A stretch of DNA of 64,000 bases from NCBI RefSeq assembly GCF_050948175.1, contig NC_135207.1, positions 1,302,001-1,366,000 on the forward strand, in the 5' to 3' direction. Positions 28,401-38,446 of the stretch are shown here, one piece after another. Under the pieces are notes generated by a model. The model had not been told where the DNA came from. It made no database searches and saw nothing but the letters and a program-made list of their open reading frames with translations. The position numbers were made by a program, and so were the translations under genes. Within the stretch, counting starts at the first letter, position 1. The number at the start of each line of letters is the position of its first letter. The DNA is from Xylocopa sonorina. Its lineage: Eukaryota > Arthropoda > Insecta > Hymenoptera > Apidae.

Positions 28401-31400
28401 ATGATGTTAACAAGCCAGCAATCAAAGATAAAGAGCACAATGCGAATAAAAACGAGGATATAAAAGATTTCGATGAGGATGAAGAGATGTTGAAGGTACT
28501 ACCTCTTGAGGAACAGTTTAAGGGGGCTGAAACGACCATGAAGTACGGCGCAGATAAGGATAAACCGGAAACAATAACGGAATCCACCGTGGTTACAACG
28601 ATTGCAATGGAAGAAAACGAAAAACAATCGAAAAATCTGACTATGAATAATATTACAACTGCTTCTGAGAAACCGGAAGAAAATGCTGTAGAGGACCAAT
28701 ATAACGACATTACCGATGACGCTTTACCTAAGGGCTATCAGCAGCATGACTCAGAGATACAAAGGAAAATTAAGGACGAATCTGATACACTGATCGCAAA
28801 TAATGAAGAGAAAACGGTTAAACCGATAGATGCAGTCACTGCAAACGATAAAACGAATGTTACAATGAATGATACCGATGCCACGATGACCACGACTGAA
28901 AGTGTTTCAGATAAACACATAGAGGAAGCGAAGCTGACTACTCAGATACCCGTGTTGCCGCTGGAAATACAACAGGAAATGTCGACGACAGAAAAGGTAG
29001 AAATTACCACTGTGACTGAGGAGAGCCATCGAAAAGAAAACGGTACAGAGCATCAGAACATTAACGTGCACGTTAGCGCAGAGGATACTACCACAGCACA
29101 GTTACCAACGACCACCCGCGTGATGACAATGGAAACCAAAACTACCACTCAGGTACCAATACTGCCGGAAGAATTGCAGACAACTGAAAGCGAAACGGCG
29201 ATATTAACTACTTCAACTATGAAATCAGATACAGAAGTGAAGGCTGGTGACTTAGAAAATGTGTACTTCGATAATGTGCCAACTGAACAGAAAGATTCTC
29301 CAACGATCATTGATATAAATCATAATAACAATGAGACTGGAGATTTGGTAATCAGTGCAGGACAACAAATAAATGTTGAAACTAGTACTGAGAATGGTTT
29401 GCTGACAAATGTAGGAGAACAGATGGGAAATAAAAGTATTAATGATACTTGGTCACAAGCGAATGTTACTATGGCAGACAGAGTCGATGCAAGTGAAGAA
29501 AACACAACTACACCTACAATAATGAATGTTGATGAAAGTATGGAAAGGAACAAAATGGAAAATTCAACAGCAGAAAGTACTATTTCAATGATCGTGAGCA
29601 ATGAAACTGTAAGTACAACCAAAACGTACCATCAAACATCAGAAATAAGTTCCAGTACAACAGAGGACATTAGACCAGTCACTGAAATATTAGAAGACGA
29701 CACTGAACCTGTAGGATTTGATTACAGGGCACATTTTGTTATAACTACTACACCAAAAGTTGTACAACCTGATCTGGATTTTGGGGAATTGTCGGAGGAA
29801 GATTTGAAAGTGATTCCCTTGGAAAAAACATTGGAGGTGAAGAAGAAACCAACGGATAAAAAGGCTATCGACAAATACAAGTACAAAAAGGAAAAAGAGT
29901 TGAACTTGGAAGAGACTGATGGTGAACACGTACTAACAGAAATTCCAGTCCTACATGATATGTTCTCAACTGAGATGCCACAAATGATTGCCGATGAACC
30001 AAAAGCTCAAGAAGAAAACCATAATGTGACTATTGGAGAAGCCAATACAGAGGAAAATGTTGCATCCGTACCAAAATTGAAGATCACTGAGACAACCAAT
30101 GGATCTAATCAGACAAAACTGTCGACTCCTGAAATCCCTGCAAATGAAAAGGAAGATTCCGATAGCAAGGTCAAAGTAACAATTCCGGACACCACAAAGA
30201 AATACCCCAGCTTTATTCCTGTGTCAGAAGAAATCATAGAGCCAGTACCGGTTACAGAGCCCTTCATAGTCCTTCGAAACTATCAGCTTCACCGATCAAA
30301 CATGGACTTGTCGACAAACAACCCATCGGTAGAAAACGATTCGCTGGATGAAAGACACGCGGTAACTCAACCAGGACCAGTAACTGGACCAGATAATGAA
30401 AAAGCGTATCAACCAGATTTACGTCCTTCGGTCTTTCCTGTAGATCAGTCATCCGTTGCCTCAGTAGGTCAGGAAACAGATGGAAATCCAGTTGCAAATG
30501 AGCAGAATGTAGCTACGACTATTCCACCGTCTATGCAAACTAGACTACCGGACGCGGTCGTGGAGAGCACCAGTCATATCGACGTTTCTTTCTTGAATCT
30601 GCCTCCCAACGTAGTCTTCTCGAAATGCACAGCTGGCCAATTCCAGTGCGTAAACGGGACAGCCAGAGATGGCGCCTACTGCGTCGAGTTATCCGCAAAA
30701 TGCGACTCTGAGAACGACTGCTCCGACGGTTCTGACGAATTTAACTGCGAGAAAGAAGGTTGCCCCGGAAACTTCCAATGTGCCAGTGGGCAATGTCTGA
30801 AGCGGGACTTGGTGTGCAATAAAATCATCGACTGCGATGACGGAAGCGACGAGAGGAATTGCGAGGAGTGGAAATGCCAGTCCGACGAGTTCAGATGTCC
30901 CAGCGGTGAGTCCTTGGAATTCAGTTATACAACCGATTATCCTGGATGCAAAGAAGTGAAAGGAAAAACCGGCATAATGCTCGATCGGTTTAATAGGCTC
31001 CCGTTCAATATTCACCATGGGTTTCACAACCGGTGAATGTTCGAACATATCGGACAGGCGACACGTTTCTCTTTTTATCAGATACTGTCAGTGTTAGTAG
31101 GCATCGTACGAGTAGATCGTTTAATCGTACGAATTATTTAGAGCAAATAGAAAATTGTCTAGTAGTAATTATATTGTGGTTATCCGTTTTATGTAATATG
31201 CTGATTGCACAGAGTTTCTGCTCGTTTCACAAATACTTGCGACGTTCCTGCAATGGTCTCGAAGAAAAAGCAGTGGAGGATTCATTCAGATGATGAAACT
31301 GTAGAATAGCTGTTCCTTTTGCGATTTTAATGATTTTTACATACATCGTGGAAATTAATAAGTCGAACAACTTTTTTTCTGTGCACGTAATTGTCGATTT

Positions 31401-34400
31401 TTCTTAGTTTTCGAGATATTCGAAAACAAAAATGGCTACCGCTTCAATAACTTCCATCTAGAAGTGTGTGTCCATGAGAGGTTTCTTTTGCGATTTTAAT
31501 GATTTTTACATACATCGTGGAAATTAATAAGTCGAACAACTTTTTTTCTGTGCACGTAATTGTCGATTTTTCTTAGTTTTCGAGATATTCGAAAACAAAA
31601 ATGGCTACCGCTTCAATAACTTCCATCTAGAAGTGTGTGTCCATGAGAGGTTTCTTTTGCGATTTTAATGATTTTTACATACATCGTGGAAATTAATAAA
31701 TCGAACAACTTTTTTTCTGTGCACGTAATTGTCGATTTTTCTTAGTTTTCGAGATATTCGAAAACAAAAATGGCTACCGCTACAGTAACTTTCGTCTGGA
31801 AGTGTGTGTCCATGAGAGGACATGTATCAGTATTGATTGTTGATTATTTTTCGCTTTATCTTCTATTTATAATCTGTGTAAACAGAGTTCGAGACAGCTT
31901 GGATTCGTATTAATGCCTCGTGCGCACTTATATAAGTGACAAATAACGGATTAATAGGGTTGGATCGTTATCCAAATTCCGGCCATCTTACGGCATCCGA
32001 TTACGTTATTTGTTGAATATGCAGGTGTGCATGGGACTTTTCAGTGAAGTCAAGTTGGTTCGTAGCACATAAATAAGAGATAATTGATTAGATTAATAAG
32101 AGATATAACGCGAAGGGGACAGCAACCCATCTTATAAAAACTTGTTCGTAATATCAAGTTCTACAACATATCTAAAAATAATTAGCATATTTTTTTCATA
32201 AAATACTTAACAAATGATTCAATCTTATTTCTATAGACACAGAAACAGAATATAAGTACAGATAAAGTACGATTCATCGTTTACACACTGATATTATCGG
32301 CGCGTTCTGATATCTTATACCAAAGACATCAATAACTACTTAAAGGAAGAAGAAAATAAAAAAACTGAGACTCTGAAGGAGTTTCATTTTTTCCTGCAGA
32401 AATCGTTTCTGCTGATAGTCTGCTTTTTCTATCCTTATCTATTAAAATATACAACGCGTACTTAAGAATACATATCTAACAGTTATCGATAGATTAAAGG
32501 CGGAACGAAAATGACCTACATATGTCCTTGTTGAATAATGTCAGGTAGCAGAATTTAACCAAATTCTATTCTACATTTGAACCAAAATTTTAGCAAAAAT
32601 AAATCGTTTTAAACGACGCTATTTTGACTTGTGCCGCAATTATTTTTGGCCTTAGGAAGATGCATTCCGAGCTTCTGGCAATGCAACGGTCGGTCAGACT
32701 GCGAGGACCACCGGGATGAGTACAATTGTGCAGAGAGCTGCAAGAACGACGAATATCTTTGTCCAACGGAGAAGTGGTGCATACCATTAACGTGGCATTG
32801 CAATGGAATCAACGAATGTGCGAACGGAGAAGACGAGAGACTGTGTGACTGTGCTTTTGATCAATTTAAATGCCAAACAGGCGGATGCGTACCGGAAAAT
32901 CAGGTCTGCGATGGCATAGAGCACTGTCCTGATCATTCCGACGAATGGAATTGTTTAATCATGAACGTGACCATGGAGAAAAATTTGACGAATGGGCAGA
33001 AAGAAGATCATTCTGAGGGCGATGGAGGCCAAGTGCTGAGTGAAAGTTCTTTACTAAAAATAAGGTGGGTGTGCATATATTACATACATATACTATCATT
33101 TATAAGCTTCCAGACACTTAATCATTTTATGCGCAACATTATTATGAAAACATGAATAACATTCTCTGCCTTAATTTTAATGTTAAATTTTATCATGGTC
33201 AATTATTTACTATAATATTTATTGAATATGGGTATAAGAAAATGATAGTTTACTGGTGTTCTTTCTACAATGTATCTTATTACAAGGTTTGGAAGAACAT
33301 TTTGCTACTACGCGAGTTATACGAAAAACAGGGATCTTTTCACATAAAGAAAATGACGACGCAAAGTCTACGCGTGCTTTCTTTCTAAGGCTCTAGATTT
33401 AAGCAGTTGGAGGCCGATTTAAACCGATAGAACTCTTTCAGAGAGTCCTATTCCTTAACACAAGATTCATTTCTGTTTCTACGCTGACATATTGAAGTAA
33501 TCCAATATTTAAATACGAGAAAAACAAAAACAAATTTAAAAATGTCCATGTTGTTGACTCCGTTAATTCAAAATTTTTTTTAAAAGAATTATTAATATTC
33601 TAAGCGTCTTATGTACTAAAAGTTCATGCAGAAGTGTGTCCTAGTCTTGACTTTTTGTCCAGTACAAAAATGTCAGCTCCAATTGGTGAAATTTGTTGCA
33701 GAGAAAATTACAAAATGATTATAGTAGAATTAATGGTTAAGAAATCGGCAAGCATACTAAAGTACTTTATTCGACTTGTTCTTAACTCGATAGTTCGTAC
33801 AATAATGTCTTCTTAGAGCGACCGTATTAGCCTTGAGGACACCTCGAACGCTATGGCCCATTCGAATGTTTAAGCAAGGCCCCAGAGAGAGACAATGCAG
33901 TGAGGAAGTGCACATGGTCGTCCATGCACCCTGTTAGGGCATCTTGTAATTCGGTTCGAACGCGTCCTGTCCTCTATTGCAAAATAAATCTGCAGTCCAT
34001 GTGCGTGTCTCAGTTGGGGGTGCGTAGTGTCATGTTCCGTCCGTTGCATTGTCTAGCAAGTTCTTTGGGTTCAGTTCTGTCCGGTACAGATTTATGACAC
34101 GTAATTTCCTAGTGAGCAAGAAACGCCGGAAGCTTAAAATGTCAATTAACGAAAGAGAAAGTCTAAATCCTGAAAAAGCAGATGCGTCGTCCGCGTTGTA
34201 AAAGTAGTTGAAGTACTCTTATGTCCTACATACATGTGCAATAAGCATTTAGCATAATTGAAAACTAAATGGTACGAATTAGATAGATAATAAATATTTA
34301 TAGATAATAGGTAATAATTATGATTTATAGATAGTAAATAATAAAAATTTGAAGATAGATAAATAACTTTGAAATATCTATGAAAAAAATGTACATAACA

Positions 34401-37292
34401 TATATTATGCTAACAATATATTAGCTAACAATATTTTGCAGCAAAATGTTTGAGCTAGAATTCAATTTGAGCATATTCTATATTTTAAATAATTAATAAT
34501 TGCTATTTTTATTTAATAACGAAGATACTTTTTTCATGTAGATCCACATAAAATCGACATTCTGTTATTAGTATTTTAACTAGCAAGTAAATTAGTTAGA
34601 CTCTATTACCTAATGATATATACAACATATCGTTACATAAATTCCACACGATTCCATTATGTCGAAATATGTATTCTTATCGAACAACAATGTTTACCCA
34701 ACTCTAGTAATAATCTACTAACTATCTACTTTCTAATCTACCACGATCGATATCTAAAACAACTTAATAGCCGGTATTTAATTTTATTTCAAAACTCGAT
34801 CGAATAATTGTAAATACCTTTTCTAGTTCCCCCATAACACATATATAATAAAAACACAAGCTACCACTAATTACACCGGTAGATTCAAACCTTTCGAAGC
34901 GATTTATGTGGAATTGGTCAGACTACAATTATAACTGAAACGTAACAAATTTTTTTACAGACAGTACAACGGCGAGTCCCGTCTGATTTGCTCCGACGGA
35001 TGGAACGAGGACTTCAGCAATTCCTACTGCCAGACTCTAGGATTTGCCGGCGCGGAGAGCACTCGATTCCAGACATGGAACAAAACTGGAAAGATCCTCC
35101 GGCTAAAGCCAAATCCCAATCACCGCACGTCGTTGATCACAAACCTGGAGGAAGTGGAGTTATGCGTCTCCAACAAAGTCGTACAAGTCTCCTGCCAAGA
35201 GTTCTCTTGCGGCTCGGATTATGGCGAGGAACCAACCGCGAGATTAGTCGGCGGCACTCCAGCCACCGAAGAACAGTGGTCAAGCGTCGCGCTTTTGAAG
35301 AAACCTAAACAAGGTACCGCGTGTACAGCCAGTGTGTTGGGACCTATGCACGTACTCGTCAGTTATTCGTGTATTCACAGGTAAACGAAAGTGCGACGAG
35401 GGAAACGAAAACTCGAAGATATTCGGGAAATCGATCGATCTAAGAATGTTTATTTTTCAATTTAGATACAAGGAGAGCAACGAATGGCAGCTTTTCACTG
35501 GTGAGAACCTACTGAAAGCACATCCCGTGAGAAATATTATTCCCTATCCTCAAGTGAAGTACAATCAATTCTTGTACGACAACGACATTGCGTTGGTAGA
35601 GCTCGAGAAACCTCTGATTCTCTCGAGGAACGTCAGTGCGGTTTGTCTTCCAAAGCATCGTATTCAGGTTCGCATTATCAATGTTTACCACTAATTTTTT
35701 TGTTAGTGATGCACGTGCGTGTAATAAATAGAGATATATACAGAGTGTTCGGTAATTGGTGGTATGACCGAAAAGGGAATGATTCTAGAGGAAAAAATCA
35801 GTCGAAAATATAGGATAACAATTTTTCATCTGAGGCTTTGTTTTCGAGAAAGTCAACTTTGCTTCATCAATTGTCGACTTTGAAAGTCAACTTTGTCGTC
35901 TCGATGGGACACGTAAATTACGAATACATAATGAAATAGAATATTTGAAATAAAGTTTGAAGTTTGTAACAAAGTTTATTCTTACCAAAATTGCTGAAAA
36001 TGTTGGCCATTCTGCCGAAAACATAATTCTGCTCTTCTAATTAAATTTTTATGGACGCTTTCTAAGGTATTTGATTGATTTTCATGTACGAAAGACTACA
36101 ATAATCTTTTCTTTCGATTGCTCGCAGCTTGTGATTTCTTCAGAATGCACAATTGATTTGATATAGCTACACAAGTAAAAGTCAAGCGAAGTTAAGCTCA
36201 GGAGAGCGTGGTGGCCAAGCTATTGTTTCAACATGACTGCATGAATTTCAGCATGAATTTTCGTGATATTGGGAGTGTTTATCAATATAACTTCAATCGA
36301 GACAATGATCTACAGTGTGATCCGCTATATCGAGATGTGATCAAGTGCACCCGCACCCGGCGAAAATTCAAAGTCGATTTTCTTGAACAAAGTCTCAAAT
36401 GCAAAATTGTTACTCTATATTTTCGACTTATTTTTTCATGTAGAATCACCTTCTCGGTTGTGATGACCACCAGTTACTGAACACCCTGTATATGAAAAGA
36501 ATATAAAGGATAAATGAATAAACGTCTTTTTACCAACGTATTTCCGCAAGTAAAAGAAAATATCGTCATAGCGTAATCATGCACAACTTCTTTTCGTATT
36601 AATAGCCTCTAACGTATACGGAAATAGGATAAACAACATGCTTATAGTTCTAAAATGTTAAAAAACGATTCATTTGCATTGTAATTTGTGTCATTCAACG
36701 TTGAGTTAGCGTGTCACTTATTTACTATCGGAAAAATGTATGACATTTCTTAATGCAATGTGTTACATAAAGACGTACGTGTTTAACATATGCATGTATT
36801 TTTTATCAATTTTAGCCAAGGCAAATATGCGTCATGGTAGGATGGGGATTCTCTGCGAATGGTGACGTGGATTTACACCAATATCTCAACTTTTTACCAC
36901 TTCCAATGTTCGACTCCGAAAAATGCAATGCAACTAACCACTACGCAGGATTTCTTACGAAGGATAATATATGCGCTGAAATCACTGGCACAGATAAAAG
37001 ACCTTGCTATGTAAGATTAATAGATATATATGTATTTTAACATTATTATAAAATTATAAAATAATTACATATTACATATATATATTAAACATTTTTATTT
37101 TAGAACGACGAAGGAGCCCCCTTGATGTGTCATCTTAGTGAATCCGAAGGGGGTTTCGCCAGATGGGAAATTCAAGGACTGCTCAGCTATCACAGCAGGT
37201 GCTCGAGAGGCCATCCACCAATTTTCTCTAGTGTAGAACCAGCATTATCTTGGTTACGAAATTCCGTGCCCGCTTTGCAAACGCAAAGTTAA
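13092..37292 (+). CDS. Giant type II transmembrane serine protease homologue, corin/enteropeptidase-like, catalytically dead
   Basis: Ten coding exons join in consistent phases: 13,092-13,425; 18,870-19,035; 22,328-22,465; 23,301-23,422; 23,844-30,905; 32,656-33,064; 34,961-35,380; 35,466-35,667; 36,816-37,010; 37,104-37,292. They give about 3,078 residues. Approximate order: cytosolic tail 1-233, hydrophobic membrane segment 234-254, SEA-like domain 315-415, EGF-like knot 425-465, His-rich array, Glu/Pro/Ser repeat and acidic Ser/Thr stalk to about 2,510, five LDL-receptor A modules 2,515-2,720, SRCR 2,745-2,835, trypsin-fold domain from 2,839. The activation-site motif is R|LVGG. The catalytic Asp is kept (DNDIAL). 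The His position reads SYSC instead of AAHC, and the Ser position reads NDEGAPL instead of GDSGGPL, so hydrolysis is not expected. This is known protease architecture with lost catalysis. A role as a surface scaffold or decoy is inference. The name corin-like rests on domain order only. Confidence 0.85.
13426..18869 (+). other. Protease intron 1
   Basis: Mostly AT-rich sequence. It holds a decayed mariner at 17,305-18,186 and a somewhat GC-richer block near 14,750-15,060. An isolated transposon-end-like motif (caccctgtatag) sits near 17,079. No further exon was recognised. Confidence 0.6.
17305..18186 (+). mobile_element. Degenerate internally deleted mariner element
   Basis: The left end resembles a mariner terminal repeat (ttggcaagaaagtaa), and the right end is its inverted partner (ttacattcttgccaaccc) followed by TA. 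Between them the plus strand encodes shifted and interrupted mariner transposase fragments, including a segment like GRPSEVDDDKMKV, a helix-turn-helix stretch (KWLHVSHTIEN) and a VTSDEN-like catalytic Asp region, then a C-terminal APLDYYLF fragment. At about 0.88 kb it is shorter than an intact mariner (about 1.3 kb) and cannot make a working enzyme. Confidence 0.8.
18870..19035 (+). CDS. Protease homologue coding exon 2: cytosolic tail
   Basis: The acceptor is ctctcgtag and the donor is gtaacg. The frame carries over from exon 1 (codon completed as Asp) and reads through DPYEEYFVPVNEHRKYI. The composition is GC-rich against an AT-rich intron. There is no recognised domain, and the segment lies on the cytosolic side of the membrane anchor. 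Confidence 0.75.
19036..22324 (+). other. Protease intron 2
   Basis: AT-rich intronic sequence with GC-richer patches near 19,100-19,230 and 20,080-20,650 and a purine-rich run at 21,767-21,799. No exon, RNA gene or mobile element was recognised. Confidence 0.5.
22328..22465 (+). CDS. Protease homologue coding exon 3 with a tandem NAGNAG acceptor
   Basis: The acceptor region reads tagcag, so splicing can begin at 22,325 or 22,328. Both choices keep the frame and differ by one residue (Ser). The frame reads RGPEAEVETTV to DYSHWLTAL, still on the cytosolic side. The donor is gtacat. Confidence 0.7.
22466..23300 (+). other. Protease intron 3
   Basis: Contains poly-T and poly-A runs (near 22,597, 22,800 and 23,056). 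No exon was recognised. The open frame at 22,726-23,010 has no family resemblance. Confidence 0.5.
23301..23422 (+). CDS. Protease homologue coding exon 4: membrane anchor
   Basis: The acceptor is tatgttacag and the donor is gtaaga. The exon encodes a basic stretch (KDKRSRSSYWRR) followed by an 18-20 residue hydrophobic run rich in Leu, Val and Ile. Basic residues before the run place the N-terminus in the cytosol, as in type II membrane proteases. Confidence 0.85.
23423..23843 (+). other. Protease intron 4
   Basis: A 421-bp AT-rich intron bounded by gtaaga and ttctag. Nothing else was seen in it. Confidence 0.7.
23844..30905 (+). CDS. Protease homologue coding exon 5: 7-kb ectodomain exon
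   Basis: A single 7,062-bp exon with an uninterrupted frame. It starts after ttctag and ends before gtgagt inside the third LDL-receptor A module. It carries the SEA-like domain (24,075-24,345), an EGF-like cysteine cluster (24,360-24,480), the His-rich array (24,766-24,915), the Glu/Pro/Ser array (24,946-26,400), a long acidic Ser/Thr/Glu-rich stalk with many N-glycosylation sequons, and LDL-receptor A modules 1 and 2 plus half of 3 (from about 30,625). Reading on past 30,905 in the same frame gives only about 43 intronic codons. Confidence 0.9.
24075..24345 (+). other. SEA-like domain coding region
   Basis: Between the membrane anchor and the EGF-like knot the frame encodes about 90 residues with the SEA pattern: a helix around SSEIEEYLKNTL, a strand VTVVKVYDI, then a turn and strand DGEVKFRISY, then a helix TPEEMQQMIEQTL. 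The canonical autocleavage sequence (G-SVVV) is not visible; the equivalent turn reads DGEVKF. SEA domains sit at this place in several type II transmembrane proteases. Confidence 0.6.
24766..24930 (+). repeat. 15-bp tandem array encoding His-rich HDHS repeats
   Basis: Nine consecutive five-residue units of the form M/T-HDH-S/A, then two diverged units (TQHHS, MDDHL). At the DNA level the unit is 15 bp (cacgatcattcgatg and variants), and several neighbouring copies are identical, so the array is likely to vary in copy number. Dense His/Asp could bind divalent metal; that is inference. Confidence 0.9.
24946..26400 (+). repeat. Glu-Pro-Ser tandem repeat array (about 480 residues)
   Basis: Units of four to six residues, EPSAEP and relatives (EPEPSAEP, EPKPSAEP, EPQPSAVS), repeat from about 24,946 to 26,400. 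The later part (25,600-26,130) has higher-order repeats with near-identical DNA. The lack of stops in the repeat also creates long open frames on the minus strand (such as 25,051-26,535), which I regard as shadows. Confidence 0.9.
30906..32655 (+). other. Protease intron 5
   Basis: A 1.75-kb intron that cuts the third LDL-receptor A module. It contains a 169-bp triplicate repeat at 31,317-31,820. The remainder is AT-rich with no recognised feature. Confidence 0.7.
31317..31820. repeat. 169-bp tandem triplicate
   Basis: Copies start at 31,317, 31,486 and 31,655, marked by ttttgcgattttaatg. The first two copies are identical by eye over 169 bp. The third has several substitutions near its end. 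It lies in protease intron 5. Confidence 0.93.
32656..33064 (+). CDS. Protease homologue coding exon 6: LDL-receptor A modules 3-5
   Basis: The acceptor is ggccttag and the donor is gtgggt. The exon completes module 3 (RCIPSFWQCNG), encodes modules 4 and 5 and then a short polar linker with an N-glycosylation sequon (NVTMEKNLTN). The open frame past 33,064 is intronic. Confidence 0.88.
33065..34960 (+). other. Protease intron 6
   Basis: AT-rich overall, with a GC-richer block at 33,830-34,130 of unknown nature. About 85 bp near 33,325-33,410 resembles a block near 63,445-63,530. From 34,280 to 34,370 there are imprecise repeats of a tagata-type word. No exon was recognised. Confidence 0.5.
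33325..33410 (+). repeat. Dispersed repeat copy A
   Basis: Shares an ordered set of words (cttttc, aagaaaatga, acgcaaagtct, cgtg, tttct) with 63,445-63,530, at roughly two-thirds to three-quarters identity by eye. The family is not identified. Confidence 0.45.
34961..35380 (+). CDS. Protease homologue coding exon 7: SRCR module and start of trypsin fold
   Basis: The acceptor is ttttttacag and the donor is gtaaac. It encodes an SRCR-type module (LICSDGWN ... YCQTLGF ... ELCVSN), the linker cysteine SCQEFSCG, the zymogen junction RLVGG and the first strands of the protease fold. The expected TAAHC motif is replaced by SYSC, removing the catalytic His. Confidence 0.88.
35466..35667 (+). CDS. 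Protease homologue coding exon 8: middle of trypsin fold
   Basis: This follows an 84-bp intron with acceptor caatttag; the donor is gttcgc. It encodes YDNDIALVEL, which keeps the Asp of the triad, and SAVCLP, whose Cys normally pairs with the linker Cys before the activation site. Confidence 0.9.
35668..36815 (+). other. Protease intron 8
   Basis: Bounded by gttcgc and caattttag. Most of it is a TA-flanked mobile element (35,741-36,488). The remaining 320 bp is AT-rich intron. Confidence 0.8.
35741..36488 (-). mobile_element. Tc1/mariner-type element with transposase C-terminal remnant
   Basis: It is TA-flanked (35,739-35,740 and 36,489-36,490). The left end cagagtgttc and the inverted right end (cagggtgttc on the minus strand) begin inverted repeats of about 120 bp. 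On the minus strand around 36,000-36,240 the translation contains AWPPRSPELN and downstream fragments typical of the C-terminal end of DDE transposases, interrupted by stops and frameshifts. It is a 748-bp non-functional relic. Confidence 0.75.
36816..37010 (+). CDS. Protease homologue coding exon 9: trypsin fold
   Basis: The acceptor is caattttag and the donor is gtaaga; both ends are in phase 0. It encodes VMVGWGFSANGD, the usual G-W-G strand, and ends at KRPCY just before the catalytic Ser loop. The position that normally holds the specificity Asp (189) is Arg. Confidence 0.88.
37104..37292 (+). CDS. Protease homologue coding exon 10: dead catalytic loop and stop
   Basis: The acceptor is ttattttag. 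The exon starts NDEGAPLMC, where active enzymes have GDSGGPL, so the nucleophile is Glu. It ends with a terminal helix ALSWLRNS and stop taa at 37,290-37,292. Confidence 0.9.
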   Translation, partial: NDEGAPLMCHLSESEGGFARWEIQGLLSYHSRCSRGHPPIFSSVEPALSWLRNSVPALQTQS

Positions 37293-38264
37293 GGCGTTAC
37301 AACATAATTTTGTTCTCTTCGCGAGATTACGTGAGCATTAGATGAAATTTCATTCGTACGAATCGATACCGACTACACGCTGAACAAACAAAACGATAGA
37401 AGTAATTCACCATAGAGGAACCGTTCAGATTAAACGTGGTAGTTCCTTTTGAAATTGACGAGACGAAAAAAAAAAAGAACGATGTACTTAATTCATATCC
37501 GTCTGTATTTTAAACGATATGTTCCTATTTTAAATGCAAAGAACGCGTTCGACGGATAGTAATGAATGCACGGCCATTATTCGTTCTGCATCAGAAAAAG
37601 TTGTCCTGTAATGTAAATGATCAGTTTTTCCCCCGTGTCTACGTCTATAATACTGATTAATGGGTATTGCAATATTGCGTGACGACATTCCCGCTGATAA
37701 AAAAGAAAAGAAAAGGTAATAGTGGCACACACGATTGGCGATCCATGATACTTATTTACAATTAAGAAATTTGTAAATACTGTATAAAGCGACTGTTTAA
37801 TATGCTTAAAGTTGTAAGAGATTTTTTACTGGTCTAGCAAATTAGGTTTAACACGCTTGTATAATGCCATCACGAGTGAGGCGTTGTGCTATTAGATGGG
37901 CGACAACCTTGGATTCTGCTGAATAATCAACAGGTTTCGTGTAACAACTGTGTCTAACCCTCTTTTGCTGATATTCGCTTTGAAGTTTACTATGTCAGAA
38001 ACCATATTGGCAGAGATATAGTATTATTAATTTGTAGGATATTGTGAGAATTATATAGATCAAGTTGTTAATGATAAAATGAAAGTATTTATTGGAAACA
38101 AGAGACCAACACATAAATGCACCCGATTATTCATTAAACAGTTTATCTCAGAAATCCTAAAAGAGGATTCCTGAAACGAACAATGAAGTAGGTTAAAAAA
38201 TAGGATAAATGTATATAATATATGAGTAAAACATAATTTCTTGTGTGTTACGAAGAGATACAAT

Positions 38265-38270
38265 AATAAA
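38265..38270 (+). terminator. Candidate poly(A) signal for the protease homologue
   Basis: An AATAAA lies about 975 bp after the stop codon on the plus strand. Another is at 38,334-38,339. The choice between them cannot be made from sequence. Confidence 0.4.
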
Positions 38271-38386
38271 GTGTTTATGTATGCATAGTCATTGATGAAT
38301 GCGTAAGTATTTTTATATACTAAGATATAAAAAAATAAATGTATTTTAAATGAACCCGGAGCCTCCTTATTTTTAATATAAATAAT

Positions 38387-38392
38387 TTTATT
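38387..38392 (-). terminator. DCTN3: Poly(A) signal of DCTN3
   Basis: AATAAA on the minus strand about 55 bp after the stop codon. It lies close to the plus-strand signals of the convergent protease gene, so the two transcripts may abut or overlap. Confidence 0.6.
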
Positions 38393-38446
38393 CTTAAAAT
38401 ATAATAAATAGTAATTCTTTCAATGTTACATTCACACAGTAGACTC

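Larger units (their letters stand above)
30620..32958 (+). other. Five LDL-receptor class A modules, split by intron 5
   Basis: Module 1 starts at CTAGQFQC (about 30,625) and modules 2 and 3 follow. The intron cuts module 3, and modules 4 and 5 end at EWNC (about 32,955). Calcium-ligand patterns such as DCSDGSDEFNC and DCDDGSDERNC are intact in the first two. Modules 3-5 keep the acidic pair (RDE, EDE, SDE). These modules usually bind ligands or arrange neighbouring domains. Confidence 0.9.

Noticed and set aside
30906..31036. Continuation of the 7-kb open frame past the LDL-receptor A module
   Set aside because: A strong donor at 30,906 and the matching exon at 32,656 complete the cysteine module. 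The extension breaks the domain.
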